A stretch of 64,000 nt of DNA from the NCBI GenBank assembly GCA_030425145.1, contig JAUHVK010000022.1, positions 1 to 64,000 of the forward strand, given 5' to 3'. The notes below the pieces were generated by a model. That model saw nothing but the letters and a program-made list of their open reading frames with translations. It had not been told where the DNA came from and did not search any database. Below are positions 33,570 through 42,704 of the stretch, piece by piece. A program made the translations under genes and the position numbers. Each line of letters opens with the position of its first letter. Positions within the stretch are counted from its first letter, which is position 1. The stretch comes from Alphaproteobacteria bacterium (lineage in GTDB: Bacteria > Pseudomonadota > Alphaproteobacteria > Rhodobacterales > Rhodobacteraceae).

Positions 33570-35984
33570 ATGAAAACCCACGCTCAGGCCGTCGTCATAG
33601 GGGGCGGTGTCATTGGTTGTTCAATTTTATACCATTTGGTAAAATTAGGTTGGACTGATGTCGTCCTGCTCGAACGCGATGAGTTGACCAGCGGCAGCAC
33701 ATGGCACGCGGCGGCGAATATTCACGGCCTCCATGACAGCACGAATATCAGCCGCATCCAGCACTACACGATGAGCCTCTACAAAGAGCTTGAGGCCGAG
33801 ACCGGCCAAAGCTGCGGTGTCTTCCAACCGGGGTCGCTTTACCTCGCACAGACCGAAGCCCGCGAACATCAACTGCGCTTACAGGCGGCCAAGGCAAAGC
33901 TCTACGGCATGAACTTCCACGAGGTCAGCCGCGCCGAGGCCGAGGCGCTGCACCCGCTGGTCAATTTCGACGGCATCCGCTGCATCATGTATGAACCCGA
34001 CGGCGGCAACGTGGACCCCTCGGGTGTGACGGCCGCCTACGCGGCGGGCGCGCGCCAGAAAGGTGCCGAAATCCATCGCTTCACCCCAGTGACGGCGACC
34101 GAACCACAACCCGACGGCTCATGGATCGTCCGTACGCCTCGGGGCGACATCCGTACGGACTGGGTCATCAATGCAGCCGGTCTCTGGGGGCGTGAAGTCG
34201 CAGCCCTTGCGGGGATCACGCTGCCGCTCCTGCCGACCGAACACCAGTATTTCGTGACCGAAACCATTGCCGAAATCGAAGCAATGGACCGCCGTTTGCC
34301 CTCGGTCGCGGACCGGGACGGCGAATACTACCTGCGGCAAGAAGGCAAAGGCCTTCTGGTGGGGGCCTATGAGAAAGACGTCCGCTTCTGGGCCGAGGAT
34401 GGCACGCCGCAAGGCTTTGGGCACGAACTATTCGCCGACGATCTGGAACGGATCGAAGACAATATGATGCGGGCCATCGACCGGGTTCCGGTGGTCGGCA
34501 CAGCTGGGATCAAGCGTGTCATCAACGGCCCGATGATCTGGTCGCCGGACAGCAACGTGCTGCTGGGTCCAGTGCCCGAAAAGCCGGGATACTTCTGCTG
34601 CAATGGCATCATTCCGGGTTTCTCCCAATCCGGCGGCATGGGTCTGATGGTGGCGCAATGGATCATCGAAGGCGAGATGCAGTACGACATGTTCGCCTGG
34701 GACATCGCCCGCTTCGGCGACTGGGCGGATGCGAAATTCACCAAGGCGCGGGTCGGGGACCAATACGCGCACCGCTTCAAAATTCACTTCCCAGGTGAGG
34801 AACGCGCCGCGGGTCGCCCCGTGCGGACGCGTCCGGTCTACGAGATGCAAACGAAGATGGGCGCGGTGTTCGGCCTGAATTACGGCTGGGAACACCCCCT
34901 CTATTACTCGAAAGACGTGCCCGACAGCGCGGGCTTTACCCGCCAGCCTTGGTGGGATGTGGTGGGGCAGGAGGCCCGAACGCTGAGGGAGAAAGCCGGG
35001 ATCATCGACATCTCCAACTTCGCCAAGTACCGCGTGAAAGGGCCGGGGGCGGAGGACTGGCTGAACGCCGTCTTCGCCAACCGGATGCCGCGTGAAGTGG
35101 GCCGCTCCTGCCTGACGCCACTCATCGGCAAGCGTGGCGGGATCGCAGGCGATGCAACGGTCACACGATTGGCCGAGGACGAGTTCTGGATCATCAGTTC
35201 CGGTATGGCGGAGCGCTACCAAAAACGGTTCTATGACGCGGTGCCACTGCCCGAGAGCACGACGTTCGAGTCCCTGACCAACAACTGGTGTGGCTTCAAT
35301 GTGGCGGGGCCAAAGTCGCGCGAAATCTTGCAAAGCCTGACCAACACGTCGCTCAACACCGAAAACTGGCCTTTCATGCGGTCCATACGGATCGAGATTG
35401 CCGGGGTCGAGGTCATGGCGCTGCGCGTGTCCTTCACGGGTGATCTGGGCTGGGAACTGCATTGCCGGGCCGAAGACCAGGTGGCGCTTTACACGGCTCT
35501 GATCGACGCGGGGTCAACCGTTGGCGCAATCCCTGTTGGCAGCCGGGCGCTGATGAGCCTGCGCATGGAAAAGGGCTACGGATCATGGGGACGCGAATAC
35601 AGCCCTGAATACTGGCCGCAGGAATGTGGCCTGGAACGGCTCTGCCGAAGTGACAAACCCTTCCTGAACAGAGAAGCGGCAGAGGCCAATATAGCGAAAG
35701 CGCCGCGCGAAAGAATGGTATTGCTGGCGCTGAGCAAAGAGGACACCACAGCCTCCAACGCAGATGCCACCGGAGGGGAACCGATCTTCAAGGATGGGGT
35801 CGGCATAGGACGGGTAAGCTCAGGCGCTTATGGCTACCATGTCGACCAGTCGCTGGCGCTCGGGTTCATCAAAAACGCAGAGCCAGGAGATCAGGTCGAG
35901 GTGATGGTGCTGGGGCGCCCGCATGGTGCAACGATCCTCGAAATTCCACCTTTCGATCCATCTGGCACACGACTACGCGCCTGA
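33570..35984 (+). CDS. Dimethylglycine/sarcosine dehydrogenase-like flavoprotein (paralogue 2)
   Basis: 804 residues from ATG at 33570 (GGAG nine bases before); the frame extends 42 codons upstream without conservation. Same architecture as the divergent paralogue: N-terminal VVIGGGVIGCSILYHL, the SGSTWHAA covalent-flavin motif, central linker and GcvT domains (VALYTALIDAGSTVGAIPVGSRALMSLRMEKGYGSWGREYSPEYWPQE). After WHAA it diverges (NIHGLHDSTN against GFHTLNGDTN), which suggests a different pocket. It is followed by a convergent hairpin-rich region. Probable part of glycine betaine or choline degradation. Confidence 0.88.
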   Translation: MKTHAQAVVIGGGVIGCSILYHLVKLGWTDVVLLERDELTSGSTWHAAANIHGLHDSTNISRIQHYTMSLYKELEAETGQSCGVFQPGSLYLAQTEAREHQLRLQAAKAKLYGMNFHEVSRAEAEALHPLVNFDGIRCIMYEPDGGNVDPSGVTAAYAAGARQKGAEIHRFTPVTATEPQPDGSWIVRTPRGDIRTDWVINAAGLWGREVAALAGITLPLLPTEHQYFVTETIAEIEAMDRRLPSVADRDGEYYLRQEGKGLLVGAYEKDVRFWAEDGTPQGFGHELFADDLERIEDNMMRAIDRVPVVGTAGIKRVINGPMIWSPDSNVLLGPVPEKPGYFCCNGIIPGFSQSGGMGLMVAQWIIEGEMQYDMFAWDIARFGDWADAKFTKARVGDQYAHRFKIHFPGEERAAGRPVRTRPVYEMQTKMGAVFGLNYGWEHPLYYSKDVPDSAGFTRQPWWDVVGQEARTLREKAGIIDISNFAKYRVKGPGAEDWLNAVFANRMPREVGRSCLTPLIGKRGGIAGDATVTRLAEDEFWIISSGMAERYQKRFYDAVPLPESTTFESLTNNWCGFNVAGPKSREILQSLTNTSLNTENWPFMRSIRIEIAGVEVMALRVSFTGDLGWELHCRAEDQVALYTALIDAGSTVGAIPVGSRALMSLRMEKGYGSWGREYSPEYWPQECGLERLCRSDKPFLNREAAEANIAKAPRERMVLLALSKEDTTASNADATGGEPIFKDGVGIGRVSSGAYGYHVDQSLALGFIKNAEPGDQVEVMVLGRPHGATILEIPPFDPSGTRLRA

Positions 35985-35985
35985 T

Positions 35986-36048
35986 CTTCTCTGGTTCAAA
36001 AATACTTCGGGGGAGGCCGCCAAAGGCGGGCGGGGGCAGCGCCCCCAA
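35986..36048 (+). repeat. Interspersed 28-nt repeat with attached G5/C5 hairpin, copy A
   Basis: 35986-36013 is identical to 45910-45937. Both copies are followed by the hairpin gggggcagcgccccc (here 36032-36046), separated here by 18 nt and in the other copy by 3 nt. It lies at the 3' end of the second DMGDH-like gene. Confidence 0.75.
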
Positions 36049-36050
36049 AA

Positions 36051-36092
36051 CGTTTCCATCAATGGAAACGCCAAACGCGCTGACGCGTTTGG
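36051..36092 (-). terminator. Two hairpins after the CorC-like gene
   Basis: Hairpin 1: 9-bp stem at 36071-36079 with 36084-36092. Hairpin 2: GTTTCCA stem between 36052 and 36069. Read on the minus strand, the second is followed by gttttggggg. They sit between convergent genes and probably end both transcripts. Confidence 0.6.
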
Positions 36093-36103
36093 CGCTACGT
36101 GGA

Positions 36104-37420
36104 TCACTCTACGGCCAAGGGCCGGATCTTTAGCGCCGTGATGCGGTTGTTTTCGCGCGCCATGACTTCGAAGCGGAAGCCGTGGAAGCTGAAGACCTGA
36201 CCGATGGTCGGGATCATCTGTGCCTCATGGATCACCAGACCCGCCACGGTGTTGGCCTCGTCGTCGGGCAGAGTCCAATCCAGCGCCCGGTTGAGATCGC
36301 GGATCGTCATGGCCCCGTCGATCCAGTAATTGCCGTCTTCGCCCCGTTTGACGGTGTGATCGCCGTCGGGGTCGAATTCGTCGGTGATCTCGCCGACGAT
36401 CTCCTCGAGAATGTCCTCGAGCGTGATCAGACCCTGCAGCGCGCCGTATTCATCCACCACCAGCGCAAAATGCGTACGACGACGGAGAAACTGCCGCATC
36501 TGGTCGTCGAGCGATGTGCTGTCCGGGATGAAGTAGGGCTTCATCGCCACGTCCGCGAACTTGAAGCTGCTCATCGCCTCGGCGGGTTTGTCGCTTTCCT
36601 GCATGAAGCGGTACATCGCGCGGAAGAGGTCCTTGGCGTGGACAACCCCGATGATGTTTTCGGGGTCGCCGCGGAAGACCGGCAGGCGGGTGTGGTTCGA
36701 TTCAAGGCACTGCCGCAGGATGTCCTGCGGGTCGTTGTCGGCGTCGATCATTTCGATGCCGGAACGGTGGAGCATGATCTCTTCGACCGTGCGCTCGCTC
36801 AGGTCGAGCGCGCCCAGAATGCGGTCGCGGTCTTCCTTCTCGACCACACCTTCGGAATGACCCAATTGCAGCGCACCGGCGATTTCCTCGCGCACGGCAA
36901 GAATATGGCTGTCCGGATCGGTTTTCACGCCGAACACGCTCAGCACGCCGCGCACCAGCATCCGCACCGCACCGACGATGGGGGAGAATACGGTAATGAT
37001 CAGTTGGATCACCGGCGACACGCGGCTGGCGGCGGTTTCGGGATTGGTGATCGCATAGGTCTTGGGCAGCACTTCGGCAAAGACCAAGACAAGAACGGTC
37101 ATCACGAGGGTCGCCAGCGCCACACCGGATTCGCCGAAGAGGCGGGTGAACAGAGCCGTGGCAAGCGAGGTCGCCAGAATGTTCACCATGTTGTTGCCGA
37201 GCAGGACCGAGCCGATCAGGCGTTCATTGTCCTCGGTGATTTTCAGCGCACGGTCGGCCCCTTTGGAACCCTTGTCAGACATCGTCCGCAATTTGCCGCG
37301 TGACGCGGCAGTCAGCGCGGTTTCCGAGCCGCTGAAGAATGCGGACATGACAAGCAGACCGAGAATGGCGGCTGCGGTGATCCAGAGTGCGGCATCTGCC
37401 GGCGTAGAGGCGGGGTCCAT
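36104..37420 (-). CDS. CNNM/CorC (hemolysin) family membrane protein
   Basis: 438 residues from ATG at 37420 (a TTG at 37429 is possible). The DUF21 membrane domain has four helices in residues ~10-190, including FSGSETALTAASRGKL and VFAEVLPKTYA. A CBS pair follows (VEEIMLHRSGIEMIDADNDPQDILRQCLESNHTRLPVFRG; FALVVDEYGALQGLITLEDILEEIVGEITDE). A CorC_HlyC domain ends the protein. Relatives act in Mg/Co efflux or magnesium homeostasis; the older name hemolysin is misleading. It is last in a minus-strand group with xerD. Confidence 0.9.
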   Translation of the reverse strand: MDPASTPADAALWITAAAILGLLVMSAFFSGSETALTAASRGKLRTMSDKGSKGADRALKITEDNERLIGSVLLGNNMVNILATSLATALFTRLFGESGVALATLVMTVLVLVFAEVLPKTYAITNPETAASRVSPVIQLIITVFSPIVGAVRMLVRGVLSVFGVKTDPDSHILAVREEIAGALQLGHSEGVVEKEDRDRILGALDLSERTVEEIMLHRSGIEMIDADNDPQDILRQCLESNHTRLPVFRGDPENIIGVVHAKDLFRAMYRFMQESDKPAEAMSSFKFADVAMKPYFIPDSTSLDDQMRQFLRRRTHFALVVDEYGALQGLITLEDILEEIVGEITDEFDPDGDHTVKRGEDGNYWIDGAMTIRDLNRALDWTLPDDEANTVAGLVIHEAQMIPTIGQVFSFHGFRFEVMARENNRITALKIRPLAVE

Positions 37421-37512
37421 GAGATCCAACGATTAGAAAAGTTCACAAGGTTATGGGGCGAGATGCGGCTCTGTTCAAGGTTGCAGCGCCATTGTCTTTG
37501 ACTGGGCCGGGG

Positions 37513-38439
37513 TCAGTCGCGGGCCATCGGGTGGTGATCCAGCACCAGCTCTTTCAGCCGCTCTTCCAGAACATGGGTGTAGATCTCGGTTGTGGAGACA
37601 TCGGCATGGCCGAGGAAGGTCTGGATCGCGCGCAGATCCGCGCCATTGGCCAAGAGATGCGTGGCAAAGGCATGGCGCAGGGTGTGCGGCGTGACTTTTG
37701 ATGGCGACACGCCGCCTTCGACCGCGAGGTCCTTGATCAGCATGTAAAACGCGTGGCGCGTGAGGTGGCCGGATTTGCCACGCGATGGAAAGAGAAAGCT
37801 GGATGCCGGTTTGCCCTCAGCGCGCGCCGCGTCCTCCATGGCTTCGCGCGCCTTCAGCCAATCGCGCAGGGCGGCGCGGGCCGGGGCAGAGAGGGGCACC
37901 ATACGTTCCTTGCCGCCTTTGCCCCGGATCAGGAGCATACGTGGATCGCCTTTGGCAGCAGACAGCGGCAAAGAGACCAGTTCGCTCACCCGCATTCCGG
38001 TGGCGTAGAGCAGTTGCATCAGGCAGGTGTTGCGCTGGCGGTCTGCCGGGTTGCGGCCATGGGTGCTCGCGGCGTCAAGCAGGCGATCCACCTCTTCGGT
38101 GGACAGCGTTTTCGGCAAGCGCTTGTCGCGGCCCGGTCCGCTGATCTGCACCGCCGGGTTATCGCCGCGAAATCCCTCTTCAAAGCAGAAACGATAAAGC
38201 TGCTTGATGGCCGACAACCGTCGCGCGCGGGTGGATTTGGCAAGCCCTTGCGTGTCGCAATGCACGAGGTAGTCCTCGACATCGGCTTTTTGTGCGCCAC
38301 TGAGGGACGATCCTTTGCCCGCCAGCCATTCAGTGAAGTCCGAAAGGTCACGGGCATAGGCCAATTGGGTGTTGGTTGCAGCGCCGCGCTCGGCAGCCTG
38401 CGCATCGAGAAAGGCTGCAATCCAGTTACGGTCGGTCAT
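37513..38439 (-). CDS. xerD: Tyrosine recombinase XerD
   Basis: 308 residues. Catalytic residues by eye: R150 (ATGMRVSEL), K174, H252 and R255 (PHTLRHAFATHL), H278 (LGHADVSTTEIY) and Tyr287. The N-terminal SAM-like core-binding domain covers about 1-105. With XerC it resolves chromosome dimers at dif. It overlaps the upstream hypothetical gene by 4 nt (38436-38439). Nothing around it looks mobile, so a housekeeping XerD is more likely than an element integrase. Confidence 0.93.
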   Translation of the reverse strand: MTDRNWIAAFLDAQAAERGAATNTQLAYARDLSDFTEWLAGKGSSLSGAQKADVEDYLVHCDTQGLAKSTRARRLSAIKQLYRFCFEEGFRGDNPAVQISGPGRDKRLPKTLSTEEVDRLLDAASTHGRNPADRQRNTCLMQLLYATGMRVSELVSLPLSAAKGDPRMLLIRGKGGKERMVPLSAPARAALRDWLKAREAMEDAARAEGKPASSFLFPSRGKSGHLTRHAFYMLIKDLAVEGGVSPSKVTPHTLRHAFATHLLANGADLRAIQTFLGHADVSTTEIYTHVLEERLKELVLDHHPMARD

Positions 38440-39995
38440 CGTCGGGCGCCTTCCATATCGAGGATCGCCAGTTGCAGCGCGGCACGACGGGCGGTGTCTT
38501 CCAGCCCAAAGGCGCGCAGGGCGCGGAGCGCGTCGGTCAGATCGGATTCGTTTCCGGATGCACCGGATTCGAACAACATGATCGCCTGCAACAGAGCCTC
38601 GCCAAGGCGGTTTTCGCTTGGCAGGGCGGCCAGACTTTCTGGCGCTTGCGTCGGGCCGTTCCAGACACTTGCGAAAGCTGTGGCATGTGGAAGATCAGAT
38701 GGGATCGCCGTTGGTGCCTGTCCCTGCGCGATGGCGGCGAGGAAGGACATGCGGCGGTCAGCTTCCGGCGCCATGCTCTGCGCGACGGTTTCGTACGTGT
38801 CGGACAATAGACCGACAGTGATTGCAATTGAGCGTGCGCGCGGCGTCAGGTCTAAATCCTGAAGTTGCGCGGCAAAGAGTTTGGCAAAGGGCACCAGCAG
38901 ACCAGCGGCGCGCATCTGCGGCCAGACCTGTTCCAGCGCGGCTGAGATTGCGGAAGTCTCGCCGGAGACCAGCGCCTCTTCGAATGTCTGCAAGGCTGCG
39001 ACACGATCCCAGATGCCGCCGGATGCCGCGGGTTTCTGCGCCGTGTAGACGCCCAGCAGTTGATTGCCATCGATGGCCCCAACACGCGCCAGCCGTTCGG
39101 CGGCTTGCATCTGAGCCCGCCAGCCGGAATCACCCGACAGTTCAACCACGCCAAAGGGCAGGGGCAGAGGAGTGGTGGGCAGCGCCTCTCCGATCGCCTC
39201 GAACAGCCGGAACTGCAACGGCGTCGGACGCACTGGCGGCTGCATCGGGTCCGCGTCTTCGCTGTATTCCGGGTCGAGAAAGCGCAGCAACAGCTCGGCA
39301 TCGAGATCAGACATTTGCCCAAGTGCAACGCCGGTCTGGTAGATCGTCATTGCGTGGGGAAAATCGCCGCTTCGTGTGGCGCACCAGATACGGGTGGCGA
39401 GGTCCGTGCTCAGGCTCGGCCTGTCGTCCAGTACCCCGCAGAGCGCCTCGTCCGAGCCTGTCAGAAGCGCGAGGTCAAAGGCGAGGTCAAACAGTTGCGG
39501 GGTCAGTGTGCCTGCGCGCTCAAGCAATGCTTCGGCCGGAGCAACAAGGCCGTTCTGGTAGAGCAGTCGTGCCCGCATGCGCAGCAATGCATCGCCAGAT
39601 GCGTCAGAGGGCGGGTCCGCTTCTGCGAGCATCAGGATATGCAACAACTCCGTCAGTGCCGGAACCGGCGGACGGCGAGCCTGCAGCCGATCGAGTGCGG
39701 CCAGAATGTCGGACTGGTCGCTGCCTTGCCAAAGCGTTGTTGGCAGGCCCGTGACGGAGGAAGACAGCAAGCCCACGCCGCCCACGCCCGGCGCGTCGAG
39801 CGGCTGCACTTCGACATCGGGGATCGCGGCGCTTTGGGCGACAGGGTTCTGGTCCGGTAGAACCACGAGTGGCGGCGCGTTGCGCTGAACGGTCAGCCAG
39901 CCAATCGCCGAGAGCGGCTGCTCGGGCCGCTGGTCCTGTGCAACGGCGGGCCAGGCGGCGCTGGCCAGGATCAGGAGGATCGGCTTAATCTGCAT
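38436..39995 (-). CDS. Secreted or membrane-anchored hypothetical protein
   Basis: 519 residues, no recognised domain. N-terminal signal peptide (IKPILLILASAAWPAVA before QDQRPEQ). After a Pro/Val-rich linker the rest is almost entirely alpha-helical with repeated Leu/Ala heptads (DALLRMRARLLYQNGLVAPAEALLERAGTLTPQLFDLAFDLALLTG), reminiscent of TPR-like superhelices. It lies between xerD and a 49-aa membrane protein, overlapping both by 4 and 11 nt, which indicates a single translation unit. Function unknown. Confidence 0.75.
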   Translation of the reverse strand: MQIKPILLILASAAWPAVAQDQRPEQPLSAIGWLTVQRNAPPLVVLPDQNPVAQSAAIPDVEVQPLDAPGVGGVGLLSSSVTGLPTTLWQGSDQSDILAALDRLQARRPPVPALTELLHILMLAEADPPSDASGDALLRMRARLLYQNGLVAPAEALLERAGTLTPQLFDLAFDLALLTGSDEALCGVLDDRPSLSTDLATRIWCATRSGDFPHAMTIYQTGVALGQMSDLDAELLLRFLDPEYSEDADPMQPPVRPTPLQFRLFEAIGEALPTTPLPLPFGVVELSGDSGWRAQMQAAERLARVGAIDGNQLLGVYTAQKPAASGGIWDRVAALQTFEEALVSGETSAISAALEQVWPQMRAAGLLVPFAKLFAAQLQDLDLTPRARSIAITVGLLSDTYETVAQSMAPEADRRMSFLAAIAQGQAPTAIPSDLPHATAFASVWNGPTQAPESLAALPSENRLGEALLQAIMLFESGASGNESDLTDALRALRAFGLEDTARRAALQLAILDMEGARR

Positions 39996-40134
39996 CCAGC
40001 GTCACAGGTTGTCTGACTTCTGTTTGCGGCGGTGAGAAATCTGCGCCGAAATACGGCCCGACATAAGCATAAGCCACCAGCGCGAGAGCACCGAGGATGA
40101 GAAGATATATCAACCATTTGATGATGCGCCCCAT
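39985..40134 (-). CDS. Small membrane protein (49 aa)
   Basis: 49 codons: MGRIIKWLIYLLILGALALV then AYAYVGPYFGADFSPPQTEV and a short acidic tail ending LDAD. A single membrane helix spans about residues 5-24, with a basic N terminus (N-in) and a Pro-rich periplasmic tail. AAGGG lies 6 nt before the ATG at 40134. Its stop overlaps the start of the 519-residue gene by 11 nt, so the two are coupled and may form a complex. Function unknown. Confidence 0.72.
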   Translation of the reverse strand: MGRIIKWLIYLLILGALALVAYAYVGPYFGADFSPPQTEVRQPVTLDAD

Positions 40135-40213
40135 GATGACCCTTGCCCTGCCCAGTTGATTTTTTCCAAGTTATAACTGGCCTTTTAGCCAAGATCACGT
40201 CATTCAACGGCGG

Positions 40214-40816
40214 ATGTCAAAAAATTGGCGGCACTTGGCCGAGTTATTAGGGGTCAGTCGGGGGGCAATGCAGGCAAGACTAAAGAAAACTGTGGTTCTT
40301 GTCGGCATGATGGGCGCTGGGAAGACTGCTGTGGGCAAGGCGCTCGCGTCGATGCTGCATGCGCCGTTTCTTGATTCGGATGCGGAGATCGAAAAAGCCG
40401 CAAATATGACCATCCCCGAGATTTTCGACCGGGATGGAGAGCCGTTTTTTCGCGTCAAAGAGCGTCAGGTCATCTCGCGCCTGCTTGACCGTGAGAAGGG
40501 TGTGCTGTCGACCGGAGGTGGTGCCTACATGGCGCAGGAGAACCGGGACATCATTTCGAACAAGGGTGTCGCGGTTTGGCTGAACGCGGATCTTGACCTG
40601 CTGTGGCAACGCGTTCGGCACAAGGACACCCGACCACTCTTGCGCGTGCCCGATCCCTTGGGGGCGCTGACGCGCCTCTATGAAGAGCGGGTTCCGATTT
40701 ATTCCAAGGCCGATCTGAGTGTGGTGTCCGAGCCTGGGCTAACGATTGAGGAAATGGCTAAGCGGGTGCTCACGGCCTTGAAGACGCGCCCCGATGTATT
40801 GGAGGTTCAGGAATGA
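40214..40816 (+). CDS. aroK: Shikimate kinase
   Basis: Up to 200 residues. The P-loop is GMMGAGKT (31-38), preceded by KKTVVLV. DSDAEIEKAANMTIPEIFDRDGEPFFRVKE carries the substrate Asp and Arg, and GVLSTGGGAYM and DTRPLL follow. It phosphorylates shikimate in aromatic amino-acid synthesis. The start is uncertain: ATG at 40214, or ATG at 40268, which lies directly behind a G-rich stretch; neither has a well-spaced site. It overlaps aroB by 4 nt. Confidence 0.93.
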   Translation: MSKNWRHLAELLGVSRGAMQARLKKTVVLVGMMGAGKTAVGKALASMLHAPFLDSDAEIEKAANMTIPEIFDRDGEPFFRVKERQVISRLLDREKGVLSTGGGAYMAQENRDIISNKGVAVWLNADLDLLWQRVRHKDTRPLLRVPDPLGALTRLYEERVPIYSKADLSVVSEPGLTIEEMAKRVLTALKTRPDVLEVQE

Positions 40817-41925
40817 TCGAAACGGTCCATGTTCCGCTTGAAGGGCGCGCCTATGATGTGCGGATCGGGGTTGATCTCCTGGCCCGAGCCGGGATCGAGA
40901 TCGCGCCATTGCTGAAGCGTCCGCGCGTGGCGATCGTCACCGATGCGCATGTGGCTGAGCTGCATCTTTCGGCCCTCGAAGCGGCCTTGGCCGCAGAAGG
41001 AATTGCCTCGCTCAGCCTGACGCTGCCTGCTGGGGAAAGCACAAAAGGCTGGCCGCAATTCGAGCGGACGGTGGAATGGTTGCTTGAACAGAAGGTCGAG
41101 CGTCGGGACATCGTCATTGCTTTGGGCGGTGGCGTCATTGGAGATCTTGTTGGTTTCGCCGCCGCCGTGCTGCGCCGAGGCGTGCGGTTTGTGCAAATCC
41201 CCACCTCGCTATTGGCGCAGGTCGACAGTTCCGTCGGCGGCAAGACCGGGATCAACGCACCGCAGGGCAAGAACCTGATCGGCGCGTTCCACCAGCCCGC
41301 GTTGGTGCTGGCGGATATTTCGGTGCTGACTTCCTTGCCGGAGCGCGATTTTCTCGCGGGCTATGGCGAGGTGGTCAAATACGGACTTCTGGGGGATGCC
41401 GCGTTTTTTGACTGGCAGGATGAGAACGCCGCGCGCATCACAGCGCGGGAACCCGAAGCGCTGGCTTACGCCGTCAAACGTTCGGTTGAGATGAAGGCCG
41501 AAATCGTTGTGCGCGACGAGACCGAGCAGGGCGACCGCGCGCTGTTGAACCTTGGCCACACGTTCTGCCACGCATTCGAGGCCGCGACCGGGTATTCCGA
41601 CCGTCTGCTGCACGGCGAAGGTGTCGCCATCGGCTGCGCGCTGGCGTTCGAGCTTTCAGCGCGTTTGGGCCTTTGCGCACAGGAAGAGCCGAGCCGCGTG
41701 CGTGAGATGCTGAGCAAGATGGGCATGAAGGTCACTCTGGCCGATGTCGAAGGAGACCTGCCGGACGCGCAGGCGCTTCTTGATCTCATGGGGCAGGACA
41801 AGAAGGTGATCGACGGCAAACTGCGGTTCATCCTCGCGCGCGGGATCGGGGAATCCTTTGTCACATCGGATGTGCCGTCGGACAAAGTCCTCAAGCTGAT
41901 TGAGGATGCGTTGGCTGAACGCTGA
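40813..41925 (+). CDS. aroB: 3-dehydroquinate synthase
   Basis: 370 residues. NAD-binding and active-site blocks: PAGESTKGW, DIVIALGGGVIGDLVGFAAAVLRRG, QIPTSLLAQVDSSVGGKTGIN and the metal-ligand region NLGHTFCHAFEA with HGEGVAIGCALA. It closes the first ring of the shikimate pathway. Start ATGA overlaps the aroK stop. A shared bidirectional terminator separates it from the convergent ssb. Confidence 0.97.
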   Translation: MIETVHVPLEGRAYDVRIGVDLLARAGIEIAPLLKRPRVAIVTDAHVAELHLSALEAALAAEGIASLSLTLPAGESTKGWPQFERTVEWLLEQKVERRDIVIALGGGVIGDLVGFAAAVLRRGVRFVQIPTSLLAQVDSSVGGKTGINAPQGKNLIGAFHQPALVLADISVLTSLPERDFLAGYGEVVKYGLLGDAAFFDWQDENAARITAREPEALAYAVKRSVEMKAEIVVRDETEQGDRALLNLGHTFCHAFEAATGYSDRLLHGEGVAIGCALAFELSARLGLCAQEEPSRVREMLSKMGMKVTLADVEGDLPDAQALLDLMGQDKKVIDGKLRFILARGIGESFVTSDVPSDKVLKLIEDALAER

Positions 41926-41938
41926 ATTTGACCAAACG

Positions 41939-41970
41939 GAAAAAAAAGGCGCCCGATGGGGCGCCTTTTA
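41939..41970. terminator. Bidirectional terminator between aroB and ssb
   Basis: Eleven-bp stem (AAAAGGCGCCC 41943-41953 with 41958-41968) with a GATG loop. The plus strand ends in T4; the minus strand ends in the long T run complementary to 41939-41946. It serves both convergent genes. Confidence 0.85.
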
Positions 41971-41973
41971 CGT

Positions 41974-42492
41974 TTAGAACGGGATTTCGTCGTCGATGTC
42001 GCGGGCCGGGGCGCGAGCAGGGCCACCGCTGCCACCACTGGACCCACCGTAGTCGCCGCCGTAGCCGCCGCCGTAATCCCCACCATAGTCACCACCGCCG
42101 CTGCTGCTGCCGCCACCATAGCCGCCGCCACCGCCGCCATCACGACTGTCCAGCAGGGTCAGTTCACCGCGATAGGGGCGCAACACGATTTCCGTGCTGT
42201 AGCGATCCTGACCGGATTGGTCCTGCCATTTTCGGGTTTCAAGTTGGCCTTCGATATACACCTTGGAACCCTTGCGGAGATACTGCTCGGCAATGCGCGC
42301 GAGCGGTTCCGAGAAAATCGCGACACTGTGCCATTCAGTGCGCTCTTTGCGTTCGCCTGTGTTGCGGTCTTTCCAGTTTTCCGAAGTGGCGATCCGCAGG
42401 TTGCACACCTTGCCGCCGTTTTGGAATGTCCGCACTTCCGGATCGCGGCCGAGATTGCCGACGATGATGACCTTATTGACTGAACCGGCCAT
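41974..42492 (-). CDS. ssb: Single-stranded DNA-binding protein
   Basis: 172 residues from ATG at 42492 (site GGGGGA), the family start [23 protein letters not shown]-fold domain to about residue 115 with [15 protein letters not shown]. The tail is a low-complexity run of Gly/Ser/Tyr/Asp with repeated GGDYGG units and ends in the acidic tip DDEIPF, which binds partner proteins. The DNA repeats there are coding and not an array. It is single-gene and convergent with aroB. Confidence 0.96.
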   Translation of the reverse strand: MAGSVNKVIIVGNLGRDPEVRTFQNGGKVCNLRIATSENWKDRNTGERKERTEWHSVAIFSEPLARIAEQYLRKGSKVYIEGQLETRKWQDQSGQDRYSTEIVLRPYRGELTLLDSRDGGGGGGYGGGSSSGGGDYGGDYGGGYGGDYGGSSGGSGGPARAPARDIDDEIPF

Positions 42493-42704
42493 GTTTCCCC
42501 CATCCTGTATTCGAATCTGTAGCGCTGTGCGCCGTTTGGGTGACCCTACACCAGCGGCCGGATGAATGACCATCAGCTAATGGACCGTGACGCCTTTGGC
42601 ATACCATCAGCTTGTGGTTAACAATTGGTGAGCAACCAAGGCTGGTGTGAAAAGCAAAATCGCATTATACACCTGCCAAATCTCAACGTGGGGCGTGAGC
42701 AGGT

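Noticed and set aside
37513-38439. Tyrosine recombinase as a sign of a mobile element
   Set aside because: The sequence fits housekeeping XerD, is in a stable gene context and has no att-like repeats or cargo nearby.
38436-39995. Possible named TPR protein
   Set aside because: Helical heptads are visible, but no repeat matches the TPR consensus well enough to name it.
42000-42130. Tandem short DNA repeats that could suggest a CRISPR-like or satellite array
   Set aside because: They encode the Gly/Tyr/Asp-rich tail of SSB and stay in frame; unit length is too short and irregular for an array.
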